Positions 4,407 through 11,640 of a stretch of 13,616 bases of DNA are shown here, in pieces (positions within the stretch are counted from its first letter, which is position 1; each line of letters begins with the position of its first letter). Under the pieces are notes generated by a model that saw only the letters and a program-made list of their open reading frames with translations, had not been told where the DNA came from and ran no database searches. The position numbers and the translations under genes are program-made. Source of the DNA: Bacillota bacterium (GTDB lineage: Bacteria; Bacillota; Clostridia; Lachnospirales; Cellulosilyticaceae); assembly GCA_023436395.1 (NCBI GenBank), contig JAEZJJ010000114.1:1-13616 (forward strand), read 5' to 3'.

Positions 4407-7184
4407 CTATATTACTTCTTCAAATATACTCTCACTATTTATGCTCATCGTAACTAGTGTTTCTTTTTGAATCTTTTTATCTAGCTCAAACTCACTTTTA
4501 TCTACTATATATCCTACCTCTTGCAGTAGTTGGTCGAGATTACCTCTGTAATTTGCCAATGCCCTTGTTGCCTCATCATCTTCACCTTGGACCGTATAAT
4601 TTAGGGCATCACCTTTCAGCTCTATATAAGCCTTTACTTTACCTAAATTTTTTGTCTCATAGCTAATGATTGCCTTCAAACTCTTTTCGCTCTCTTGGCT
4701 ACCCATATTTTCTTTTTGAAGATGTAAGTTAATAAGTCTCTGCTCTCCATTAATCATAAATGGTATTTGATAAATACCTTCTTGTTTGATTAACTGCTTT
4801 TGAGTCTGAATCATTTCTTCCATCTGTTTGAAGTTTCTATACTTATTAATATCTCCTGTTGTAACAGCTAATTCTTTTTCTGCCTTTGCCTTTGCTTCAA
4901 TCTCTTCTAACTGAGTCTCTATCTCCTCTAGCTTTTCTGGCAAGTCTTCTTTCAGCATTTGATTACTCTCTAATACTTCTGCATAGAGAGTAGGATTCTC
5001 ATTAATTTTATCAAACCAATATATATTTGAAACAGTAAGTGGTACATTACTTTGTACCATATGTGTTATCACTTCTGGATTTACAGACTTAATATATTCT
5101 AGTTTTTCTAAAAAACTCTCAGGTAGGGTTGCCATACCTTCAAACTTACCTATTTGTGCTTTAAATTGTTCTTTTATAAAAGGATATAGGAAAGCATTAA
5201 TCTTCCTTAATCTATTTTCTGTATCTGTCTCTAGCTCCAATGGCATACCTTCAATAAGTTGTACTACTTCTGTATTTTTAGTAATTTCATTGCTACTTTT
5301 CTCTAACATACTTCTAGCAGTCTTAGCTTCACCCTTGCTTACTACCTCACCAAATTCATCATTCACTTTAACTGACACCTGATGCTTTTTCCCTTTGCTA
5401 TTAATGTACTTGGTAGCTTCTTGTAGATGTTCTATTGTAAGAGGTAAATTATTCTTATATAAGTAACCTATTACCTCCTCACGATACTCATCAATTCCTT
5501 GCATAATACGATATAATCCTAGCATAGCTTCTTTTTGCGTCCCATCTATCTGACCTTTTTCTTCTAAGGCTACAATAGACTCTGCTACACTTCCTTTAAG
5601 AGCCTCTATCTTCTCACCACTCATCCATGTTAGTAAATGGTCTACAGTGGCTTTATATGGATTTATCCCTTCCTTAATTAATTTTGCTGCTACCATAGGT
5701 GTCATTTCCTCTAAAAAAACACTAACTTTAATTCCTATTTGTAGTACACTTTGTATTTGTTCTGGTGTTACCTCCAGCCCGTTAGTAATAAGTGCTTTCG
5801 CTGCCATTACTGTTTCTTCATTAATCTCAATATCTTGATTCTCTAAAAGCTTTTCTATTTGACTTTCTACCTTATTAATATTTTCACCAAATCTCATTTC
5901 AGGGATACTTTCATGCTCTTCATAAGATGCAAGTACTGTCTTTATTTGTTCAAGTGTGATTTCTTCTCCTTGCTCTACTTCTACATTAATAGTAGCTTGT
6001 GTGTTCTGTATCATTAAAGCCTTGGTATCTATTACGTTTTGCATTATTTCTTTATTCTCAGAAGTTAACTCTAACTCCATTGCTTGCAAAGCTTCTTCTA
6101 TCTTTTGACCTTCTAATACATTTATTTCTCGTACTATTTGGCTAAGCTGCATGCTTTCTAAAGGCATTTTTTCACTTATTCTTTGTGCAGCTTCTGTAGT
6201 AAGCTTAGCCCTAATTTGATTAATTTGATTCTTAACGAGTTCTACATCCTCTATCAACTCTCCGTCTATACTATTTGACAAGGTTCCACTATTTTTACCT
6301 AGAGCTTGCTTAGTATTTTTATATATCATCTCTTTTAAGTTTTTAATGTTAATAGGTTTTCCTTCCTCTAACACTTCCTTAATATCTTGATCAGTGATCT
6401 TCCCTAATTCTTCCTTTAAACCTTTGATAGTTTCTTCACTATATGCTATTTGGCCGTCTTTGAGTAACGAACGGTCTTCTATCGCTTTTTCATTTAAATC
6501 CTCTATTTCTTTTTGTTTCTCTACAAAGGCATCTAGGGAATCTATAGCTGCTTGGATATTATCAAGCCTTTTTACACTTTGTGCATCAACCTCTGCTCCA
6601 TAACTTAACAACATTTTAGCTGCCCATGTATTTTGTTCATTTAATTCAAGTCCGTTCATTTTTAGTACATTTGCAACTTCTGAATCTTCAAAGATAAGAT
6701 TAGACTTTTTATAGTTCCCCTTAAAATTACCTTGATACAAACTATTGATTGTAATGTCTCCTTGACTTGTAAGAGCTGAAAGATACATAGCATCTGAACC
6801 ATTTTTAATAGTTTCTAGTTTATCATTAAGCCTTTTCTCCTCTTCTTCTGAAAAGCTTTTCTTCGTTACTTCTTCTTTATCCGAGAACATATACCCACTA
6901 TAATCTTCTATGTAAAGTTGCTCTAAGTCAAATCCACCAGCTTTTAGTTTATAGATATCTTTATCTTCTATACCAAACTTCTCTTTAAGCCCGTTTAAAA
7001 GTTCCTGATCTACAGTTCCAAACTCTTCTTCTGAGTAAGTATACTCCTTTATGTCTTTTAAAATGTCTTGTATATTAAGTGGAGTCATTGTATCTTTTTT
7101 AGAGTTCAGATTATTGGTAGTATATTGCCCATTCATCGTATTCGTATAAACCTCATATCTACCCTGTTTCACTGCATCTATCAT
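4407..7184 (-). CDS. Large flagellar-cluster protein, DUF6240-like, with FliK-like C-terminal region
   Basis: This is a 925-residue, mostly helical, acidic, Gln/Glu-rich protein without a signal peptide or membrane segment. A frame extension to a TTG at 7208 is possible, but AGAGGT at 7191-7196 is correctly spaced for the ATG at 7182-7184. The middle contains at least eight copies of a weak motif, hydrophobic-x2-G/N-x2-hydrophobic-T/N/D-x-E/N-x-hydrophobic, for example ITNGLEVTPEQIQSVL, VEQGEEITLEQIKTVL and YKNNLPLTIEHLQEA. The C-terminal part (about 804-895) has alternating strands ending LGKVKAYIELKGDALNYTVQ, then two helices (RALANYRGNLDQLLQEVGY). That order resembles the FliK/Flg_hook C-terminal domain that controls hook length. 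I recall proteins of this type in Lachnospiraceae flagellar clusters as DUF6240. A sigma-D-like promoter lies just upstream. A role in hook-length control or export switching is inference. Confidence 0.8.
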   Translation of the reverse strand: MIDAVKQGRYEVYTNTMNGQYTTNNLNSKKDTMTPLNIQDILKDIKEYTYSEEEFGTVDQELLNGLKEKFGIEDKDIYKLKAGGFDLEQLYIEDYSGYMFSDKEEVTKKSFSEEEEKRLNDKLETIKNGSDAMYLSALTSQGDITINSLYQGNFKGNYKKSNLIFEDSEVANVLKMNGLELNEQNTWAAKMLLSYGAEVDAQSVKRLDNIQAAIDSLDAFVEKQKEIEDLNEKAIEDRSLLKDGQIAYSEETIKGLKEELGKITDQDIKEVLEEGKPINIKNLKEMIYKNTKQALGKNSGTLSNSIDGELIEDVELVKNQINQIRAKLTTEAAQRISEKMPLESMQLSQIVREINVLEGQKIEEALQAMELELTSENKEIMQNVIDTKALMIQNTQATINVEVEQGEEITLEQIKTVLASYEEHESIPEMRFGENINKVESQIEKLLENQDIEINEETVMAAKALITNGLEVTPEQIQSVLQIGIKVSVFLEEMTPMVAAKLIKEGINPYKATVDHLLTWMSGEKIEALKGSVAESIVALEEKGQIDGTQKEAMLGLYRIMQGIDEYREEVIGYLYKNNLPLTIEHLQEATKYINSKGKKHQVSVKVNDEFGEVVSKGEAKTARSMLEKSSNEITKNTEVVQLIEGMPLELETDTENRLRKINAFLYPFIKEQFKAQIGKFEGMATLPESFLEKLEYIKSVNPEVITHMVQSNVPLTVSNIYWFDKINENPTLYAEVLESNQMLKEDLPEKLEEIETQLEEIEAKAKAEKELAVTTGDINKYRNFKQMEEMIQTQKQLIKQEGIYQIPFMINGEQRLINLHLQKENMGSQESEKSLKAIISYETKNLGKVKAYIELKGDALNYTVQGEDDEATRALANYRGNLDQLLQEVGYIVDKSEFELDKKIQKETLVTMSINSESIFEEVI

Positions 7185-7222
7185 TTTTTCACCTCTTATC
7201 TTTTCCAATTATCTTATATACT

Positions 7223-7250
7223 ATGTCGACCATTCTATTAGAAATCTTTA
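7223..7250 (-). promoter_or_regulatory. Sigma-D-like promoter before the 925-aa gene
   Basis: On the minus strand TAAA (7250-7247), a 16-base spacer and GTCGACAT (7230-7223) match TAAA-N15-GCCGATAT at all of the -35 and 6 of 8 positions of the -10. It could drive the 925-aa gene, the 49-aa ORF and, by read-through, the second flagellin. Confidence 0.5.
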
Positions 7251-7301
7251 TATCCTCTGAGTAACATCCTGTTCCCTTATGTTATAGGTAATAGGACATA
7301 C

Positions 7302-7319
7302 TACCTTACTCCTAAGGTA
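7302..7319 (-). repeat. Small hairpin with GGAG loop upstream of the 925-aa gene
   Basis: TACCTTA and TAAGGTA form a perfect 7-bp stem around the loop GGAG (minus-strand sense). It follows the long hairpin at 7330-7391 and lies upstream of the proposed sigma-D start site, so it belongs to the 3' region of the upstream transcript. Its role is unknown. Confidence 0.4.
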
Positions 7320-7329
7320 ATTTATAAAT

Positions 7330-7391
7330 AAAGCAACAGGCAAATAAGGCAATTACCCTATTCGGTAATTGCCTTATTTGTCTGTTGCTTT
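7330..7391 (-). terminator. 28-bp inverted repeat overlapping the end of the 147-aa gene
   Basis: The arms 7330-7357 and 7364-7391 are complementary over 28 bases with one mismatch (7340/7381), leaving a 6-base loop. The right arm encodes the last residues of the 147-aa protein (KQQTNKAIT), and the UAG stop codon lies exactly in the loop. On the minus strand the tail is CTTTATTTATAA, and on the plus strand the arm ends in CTTTTT. It is probably the terminator or 3' stabilising structure of the flaG-to-147-aa transcript and may act in both directions. Confidence 0.65.
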
Positions 7392-7801
7392 TTATAGGCC
7401 ATCGTTACTTCTCTGGCATCTTTTGGAATATCTACACGCTCAATACTTTTTTTGCTTATATTTTGCATGACAACTACATTATTCTTTTCAGCTTCTACAA
7501 TTTCTTGTTTTTTTGCCATAATACGTTCAACCCATTCTTTAAACATTTTCACATAAGTTGGATCTGTAATTTTTCCTTTATATTTAGAATAGGCATAATC
7601 AAAACATTCCTCTTTAGATAGTAATTGTTTCATAATTTCTTCCTTATAATTCACCATATCTTCTAGTAAATCCAAAGCATTATTTTTCTCTTCAGTAGTA
7701 GTACTAGATTGCAAAAGCACTGTAGTTTGATTTGTGGTAATGGCGTTAATTTGCTCCAGTAAATCATAGATATCTCCCAGCATTTTAAATAGCTCTTCCA
7801 T
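7358..7801 (-). CDS. Hypothetical late-flagellar helical protein (147 aa), possible FlgN/FliT-type chaperone
   Basis: The frame is open to 7831, but AGGAGG at 7809-7814 is 7 bases from the ATG at 7799-7801, so the protein starts MEELFKMLGDIYDLLEQ and has 147 residues. It is almost entirely helical and charged. The N-terminal half (1-65, with LLEQINAITTNQTTVLLQ and LLEDMVNYKEEIMKQL) resembles the coiled-coil layout of FlgN/FliT-like export chaperones. The second half carries SKYKGKIT, AKKQEIVEAEKNN and a C-terminal VDIPKDAREVTMAYKK segment. That second half is also preserved in the pseudogene at 337-640, which shows that it belongs to a family. It lies 35 bases after the second glycosyltransferase and ends inside the long hairpin. 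I have no firm family name; chaperone is an inference from shape and location. Confidence 0.75.
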   Translation of the reverse strand: MEELFKMLGDIYDLLEQINAITTNQTTVLLQSSTTTEEKNNALDLLEDMVNYKEEIMKQLLSKEECFDYAYSKYKGKITDPTYVKMFKEWVERIMAKKQEIVEAEKNNVVVMQNISKKSIERVDIPKDAREVTMAYKKQQTNKAITE

Positions 7802-7836
7802 CTTAGTACCTCCTATAATTAGTTGTAACACAATTA

Positions 7837-8898
7837 TTATATCATATTTAGTCTTTCATTAGCTTTTTTATATCCCCATTCACTTGCCATCTCATAGCAT
7901 ATTCTTGCTTTATCTAATTGCTTTGTTACTTCATACCATACACCTAGGTTATAGGCTGCTAAATAGCTTCCTGTACCTACTGCCCCATCACATTGTTCTA
8001 TTTCTCCAATATTCAAGCATTCTAAATAGCATTGTTCTACATATGGCAAGAATTGCATATTCTCTTTAATATTATCCAATACATATTCGCGATAAAAAGC
8101 TGCACATACAAAATAAAATTCGCTAGAATGTTTTAAATTTATCTCTTCTTTTTCAATAAGGCTATGGCCCTCTTCAAACTTCTTTAAATAGGTGTTGTTC
8201 TCTATGTATGCTATAATTCCTGCCAGCCTATATCTACTTGTTTTTGATACTAATTCATAAAAAAGCTTAAAATAACTATCTGCCTTTTCATACTCTTCAG
8301 CTAAAAAAAGCGTATAGGCTAATTGATATAAAATATAACTATCTTTTGGGGACTTTTTTACTTCTTCTTCAAGCAAGGTTAAATTTCTCTTTACTTTAAC
8401 TTCCTGTTCTAAATACCCATCATGAGTTACTTCAATAGGCAATTTCACACGCTGCAATATACTTTCAGGCTGCTCATGAATATTTCTTGTATATCTTATA
8501 CCTTTAGGTAATATTCTAGGTAGAAATACTTTTGAGTAATTTTCTCCTCCATTTTTATCTAAGATATTTACTACCTTAATCTCTCCCAACCTATTGGGGA
8601 TATCCATAAATTTTATAAGTACGTCCTTATCTAATTTTGTAATATATTCATCTGCATCTAATATAAGGTTCCAATCACCTGTAGATTGCTCTAATGCATA
8701 ATTACGTGCTTTAGCAAAATCATTGCACCACTTAAAGTCAAATACTTTAGCTCCTAACTTTTCGGCTATCTCTTTTGTTTTATCTGTAGAACCTGTATCA
8801 ACTACAATCACTTCATCCACATAGCTTTTTGCACTCATAATACATCTACTTATACAACGTTCTTCATTTTTTACAATCATTGTAAGGGATAATTTCAT
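7837..8898 (-). CDS. GT2-family glycosyltransferase with TPR-like C-terminus, probable flagellin glycosylation
   Basis: The 353-residue protein starts MKLSLTMIVKNEE and has a GT-A fold domain over the first 110 residues or so: VDEVIVVDTGSTDKT (27-41), KWCNDFAKARNYAL, and the metal/nucleotide-sugar binding DAD at 81-83 in LILDADEY. Shared with its paralogue at 11641-12912 are IHE (140-142) and HDGYLE (159-164). Helical repeats like TPRs follow from about 190 to the end (YQLAYTLFLAEEYEKADSYF, AAYNLGVWYEVTKQLDKA). The frame extends upstream to 8976, but GGAGA at 8904-8908 supports the ATG at 8896-8898. That start is one base after the stop of the FliT-like gene, so the two are probably translationally coupled. 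Location among filament genes suggests O-glycosylation of flagellin, as known for GT2 enzymes in Clostridioides difficile flagellar loci; the sugar is not predictable. Confidence 0.85.
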   Translation of the reverse strand: MKLSLTMIVKNEERCISRCIMSAKSYVDEVIVVDTGSTDKTKEIAEKLGAKVFDFKWCNDFAKARNYALEQSTGDWNLILDADEYITKLDKDVLIKFMDIPNRLGEIKVVNILDKNGGENYSKVFLPRILPKGIRYTRNIHEQPESILQRVKLPIEVTHDGYLEQEVKVKRNLTLLEEEVKKSPKDSYILYQLAYTLFLAEEYEKADSYFKLFYELVSKTSRYRLAGIIAYIENNTYLKKFEEGHSLIEKEEINLKHSSEFYFVCAAFYREYVLDNIKENMQFLPYVEQCYLECLNIGEIEQCDGAVGTGSYLAAYNLGVWYEVTKQLDKARICYEMASEWGYKKANERLNMI

Positions 8899-8899
8899 T

Positions 8900-9259
8900 T
8901 TATCTCCTTTCTCTTTTGTCAAAAAACACACCCTCTTCCCATGAAGTATCATAGGTCCTTGTGTAACGTTCTTCACTATTTTTCTTTTTTCTTATATCTT
9001 TAAGTTTGTTTTTTACGTCATTAAATTGCTTCTCAAATTCTTTTCTGTTTTCATTATCTACTTGCTGTAATTGTTGTATTATTTCACTACAATCTTCATT
9101 CTGTATTTCTGGATGCTCTTTTTTTAAAGTCTCTAATTTATCTAATACTTCTTGTCTTTGATCTAACAGTCTTATAAATTCATCTATATCTTCTTCCTGT
9201 AAGGCTACTGCCTGTTGCTTTGTTAATTTCACTAGTTCTAATAATAATTCTTTTTTCAT
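8900..9259 (-). CDS. FliT/FlgN-like flagellar export chaperone
   Basis: This 119-residue protein is encoded directly after fliS, the usual place for FliT. The N-terminal helices (LLLELVKLTKQQAVALQEEDIDEFIRLLDQR, about residues 5-35) carry the L-x-LTxQQ-aL-x-xD-(I/L)-(D/E)-xFxxLLxxRQ pattern typical of FliT/FlgN-type chaperones. A long coiled-coil-like segment then runs to about residue 90, and a charged tail ends KRERR. FliT-type proteins keep FliD or other late substrates export-competent and can act as regulators; which partner applies here is unknown. The start ATG is at 9257-9259 with a purine-rich AAGGGGAATAGG upstream. The last codons (AGG AGA TAA) supply the ribosome binding site of the next gene. 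Confidence 0.72.
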   Translation of the reverse strand: MKKELLLELVKLTKQQAVALQEEDIDEFIRLLDQRQEVLDKLETLKKEHPEIQNEDCSEIIQQLQQVDNENRKEFEKQFNDVKNKLKDIRKKKNSEERYTRTYDTSWEEGVFFDKRERR

Positions 9260-9286
9260 TTATCCTATTCCCCTTCTCAAGATATA

Positions 9287-9321
9287 GGATTAGGGCCCAC
9301 TATAAAATAGGAGCCCTAACC
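9287..9321. repeat. Inverted repeat between fliS and the FliT-like gene
   Basis: GGATTAGGGC (9287-9296) and GCCCTAACC (9313-9321) are complementary apart from a one-base bulge. On the minus strand (the coding sense) no T-run follows. On the plus strand GTTTTTGATTATTATTTT follows, so it looks like a terminator for antisense transcription. In the sense mRNA it may be a processing or stability hairpin that alters the ratio of FliD/FliS to downstream products. Confidence 0.5.
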
Positions 9322-9332
9322 GTTTTTGATTA

Positions 9333-9698
9333 TTATTTTACTTTCATAGCTTCTTGCCATGCATCTCTATAATTTTTAATTAATCCTTTAGCTTCTTCTA
9401 ATTTGTCTATACTCTTTTCTATATTAGCTTTTACAAGCAGGTCATAGATATAATCGTATATCTGATCCATTTCTAAAGCAATTGGATATTTCTTATCTAG
9501 CGTTATTCTAAGCTCTAAAATAATATCTTGTACACGAATAATATATTCATGAGCTTTAGGTATATTTTTTTTATCTATCTCATCAATAGCTAGGTTACAA
9601 AACTTAATAGCACCATTATAAAGCATAAGTGTTAATTCTGGCCCTGATGCTGTAGAAATACTATTTTCTTGGTATTTCTGATATGGATTAATAACCAT
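9333..9698 (-). CDS. fliS: Flagellar secretion chaperone FliS
   Basis: FliS binds the C-terminus of flagellin in the cytoplasm, keeps it from polymerising and delivers it to the export gate. The 121-residue protein shows the family pattern: NPYQKYQENSISTASGPELTLMLYNGAIKF at the N-terminus, then an all-helical body with DIILELRITLD and YDYIYDLLVKAN, ending with a helix containing YRDAWQEAM. The ribosome binding site AGGAGG (9704-9709) overlaps the fliD stop codon (TAG at 9708-9710), so fliD and fliS are tightly coupled. Two flagellin genes in the window provide its clients. Confidence 0.97.
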   Translation of the reverse strand: MVINPYQKYQENSISTASGPELTLMLYNGAIKFCNLAIDEIDKKNIPKAHEYIIRVQDIILELRITLDKKYPIALEMDQIYDYIYDLLVKANIEKSIDKLEEAKGLIKNYRDAWQEAMKVK

Positions 9699-9707
9699 AC
9701 TTTCCTC

Positions 9708-11156
9708 CTACAAATTTGAAAACAGAGAACTCTGAGAATTAAGTTTATTCATTGCTGTTTCCATTGCTGTAAATTTCTTGTAATACATTGTCTCTAGTTT
9801 ATCATATCTCTCTTGAGCAGTAATTAAATCTTCTGCATAAGTTGATAAATTGCTGGTAATAGTTTTATCTGCAAAATACTGACCATAGCTTCTATATTCT
9901 GTACTTGAAGAACGCTTTGTAAGTTCTGCATCTATTTTATTAGCTATAGTATTTAGTAATTTAGTTACATCATCTCCATTTTCAGATAATGCTTTTCTAA
10001 GAGTCTCTTCGTCACTAATATTAAGTTTTCCTCGATCTGTCCAATTTGATGAGGAAATACCCAATTGAGATAGCATACAACAATCCTCAGCTAAACCATC
10101 TGTAGTTTTAGAATAATCTGTAGTCATAATGCTTCTTAATGTGCTGTTAATATCTTTTAAAGTATTATCATTTCTTAGTAAAGCACTTTTAATTTTATTT
10201 TCCCAATCTTCAATTTCCTTATCTGTCATTGCTTCTTTTTTTTCATCTGTTAGCGGAGAATAACCCTTTGCTGAATCTGCTGATAGTTTTGACTGCATCT
10301 CACTTAAAAGTGAATTATATTCTTCGATGAACTGCTTAACTAAATCTACTGATGCATCTATATCTTTTTTGATATTTACAGTAATAGGTGTTTCAGATAA
10401 AGTTACTGCTGTAAATTTAATCCCATTGATTTCAATATTATTAGTCGCTGATTTCATTGTAACGCTACCATTATATATGATGGTTGCATCACTTCCTTTA
10501 AATGTTTTTCCTTCTGAAGTATCTATTCCTAATGCATTAAGTAAATCAGTATCACTTCCATCTAAAACAATTTTTTGGTTTTCCCCTGTTTCAGTTGTAT
10601 TAATAATAAATGCTTGTGCACTATCATCAAATGTGAAACTTATTCCATCTTTGCCGTTAAATGTATCTTCTAAGTCTTGAATAGTAGTAGTATCAGTAAT
10701 TGTAATTTCATTTGTTCCTATTTTTAGTTTTTGTCCCACTAAAGAACTTAAAGATTCAATTTGACTTACATTACTTTCACTTGTAAGTTTCGTACCATCA
10801 TTAGATTTTATAGTAGTAGTTTTAACTGCTGCTTGAGAGGCTAATTCTTCAACTTGAATTTTATGAGTTCCATCTTTTAAATAAGTATTAGTATCTACAT
10901 TAATAACACCCTCTTGTGAAACTGTTGCTTTTGCCTTGTTAATATTGCTAGAATACTTTAACTTTGATAGTGCACCATTTCTAAAGTTTTGAATCTTAAG
11001 GCTCATCTCCTTGTATGCATCTTTTTTCCACTGCGCTATAGTTTGATTAGCTTTAACCTTATCAATTTTACTTTGCTGTGGCTGAAGTAAAGCTTCAACA
11101 ATAGATTGGGTATCCAATCCTGATGAAAGACCTGTAAATCTAATTCCTACTCCCAT
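9708..11156 (-). CDS. fliD: Flagellar hook-associated protein 2, filament cap (FliD)
   Basis: FliD forms the cap complex at the filament tip and folds incoming flagellin subunits into place. The 482-residue protein has the N-terminal FliD domain: GIRFTGLSSGLDTQSIVEAL at residues 4-23, with PQQSKID after it. The central part is variable and Thr/Ser-rich (about 75-255). The C-terminal FliD domain runs from about 260 (DASVDLVKQFIEEYNSLLSEM) to the end, with the coiled-coil-like RYDKLETMYYKKFTAMETAMNKLNSQ at 448-473. This tail should anchor in the cap stalk. Start ATG at 11154-11156, with AGGAGGAGGA just upstream. It is 15 bases after flaG and overlaps the fliS ribosome binding site, so flaG-fliD-fliS is one transcription unit. 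Confidence 0.97.
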   Translation of the reverse strand: MGVGIRFTGLSSGLDTQSIVEALLQPQQSKIDKVKANQTIAQWKKDAYKEMSLKIQNFRNGALSKLKYSSNINKAKATVSQEGVINVDTNTYLKDGTHKIQVEELASQAAVKTTTIKSNDGTKLTSESNVSQIESLSSLVGQKLKIGTNEITITDTTTIQDLEDTFNGKDGISFTFDDSAQAFIINTTETGENQKIVLDGSDTDLLNALGIDTSEGKTFKGSDATIIYNGSVTMKSATNNIEINGIKFTAVTLSETPITVNIKKDIDASVDLVKQFIEEYNSLLSEMQSKLSADSAKGYSPLTDEKKEAMTDKEIEDWENKIKSALLRNDNTLKDINSTLRSIMTTDYSKTTDGLAEDCCMLSQLGISSSNWTDRGKLNISDEETLRKALSENGDDVTKLLNTIANKIDAELTKRSSSTEYRSYGQYFADKTITSNLSTYAEDLITAQERYDKLETMYYKKFTAMETAMNKLNSQSSLFSNL

Positions 11157-11171
11157 ATGTTCCTCCTCCTT

Positions 11172-11543
11172 TTATCTCTTTTCGTCTACAAACAATCCTG
11201 CCATTTCACACATATCAGCTACCATATTTAATATTTTTTCAGATGGTATTTCTTTAATAACCTCTTTTGTTTGTGGATCAACTATTTTTACTACTATTTG
11301 TTTTGTCCTTTCATGCACTGAAAATTGGCACTGGGCCTGTTTTGAATTCAAATTATTAGCTTTTTCAATAGCCTTAATCAGTACTTCCTCCTGTGATGAA
11401 CCACTTTCTTTAGAAGTATCGCTGATTACTTGCCCATTGCTATCAGTGTGCTTAGGGATTTCCATGTTTATAGTCTTACCTTGTTGTATATATTGTTCGT
11501 TTCTAAATACATCATTATTAATGCTATTTGTCTCCATTGCCAT
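11172..11543 (-). CDS. flaG: Flagellar protein FlaG
   Basis: The 123-residue protein has an unstructured, Ser/Thr/Asn/Gln-rich N-terminal half and the conserved FlaG domain from about residue 60. The domain shows CQFSVHERTKQIVVKIVD, then PQTKEVIKEIPSEKILNM and MAGLFVDEKR at the end. FlaG proteins are encoded next to fliD in many bacteria and influence filament length, but their biochemical role is not settled. GGGGAGAAGG just upstream favours the first ATG (11541-11543) over a second one two codons in. A perfect sigma-D consensus lies 42 bases upstream of the start, so flaG heads the flaG-fliD-fliS unit. One Cys lies in the FlaG domain (QAQCQF). Confidence 0.93.
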   Translation of the reverse strand: MAMETNSINNDVFRNEQYIQQGKTINMEIPKHTDSNGQVISDTSKESGSSQEEVLIKAIEKANNLNSKQAQCQFSVHERTKQIVVKIVDPQTKEVIKEIPSEKILNMVADMCEMAGLFVDEKR

Positions 11544-11584
11544 AGGCCTTCTCCCCTTTATTTAATACATCTATTCTAATAATT

Positions 11585-11611
11585 ATATCGGCTTTATTCA
11601 CTCACTCTTTA
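11585..11611 (-). promoter_or_regulatory. Perfect sigma-D (sigma-28) promoter for flaG-fliD-fliS
   Basis: Minus-strand TAAA (11611-11608), exactly 15 bases, then GCCGATAT (11592-11585). This matches the Bacillus subtilis sigma-D consensus TAAA-N15-GCCGATAT at every position. Transcription should start near 11578, about 35 bases before the flaG ATG. Confidence 0.88.
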
Positions 11612-11640
11612 TACATTACAATATTAAAATAATTGTTATT

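Noticed and set aside
7302..7319. Hairpin with GGA in the loop as a CsrA site controlling the 925-aa gene
   Set aside because: It is over 110 bases from the start codon and upstream of the proposed sigma-D start; neither csrA nor fliW is in the window. Without those the idea is too weak.
8899..8976. Longer N-terminus for the 353-aa glycosyltransferase (start at 8976)
   Set aside because: It would overlap the FliT-like gene by about 77 bases, has no ribosome binding site and adds residues not found in the paralogue, whose start aligns with the ATG at 8898.
10327..10680. 117-codon plus-strand ORF opposite fliD
   Set aside because: It is antisense to the coding fliD region, lacks a ribosome binding site and has no recognisable domain.
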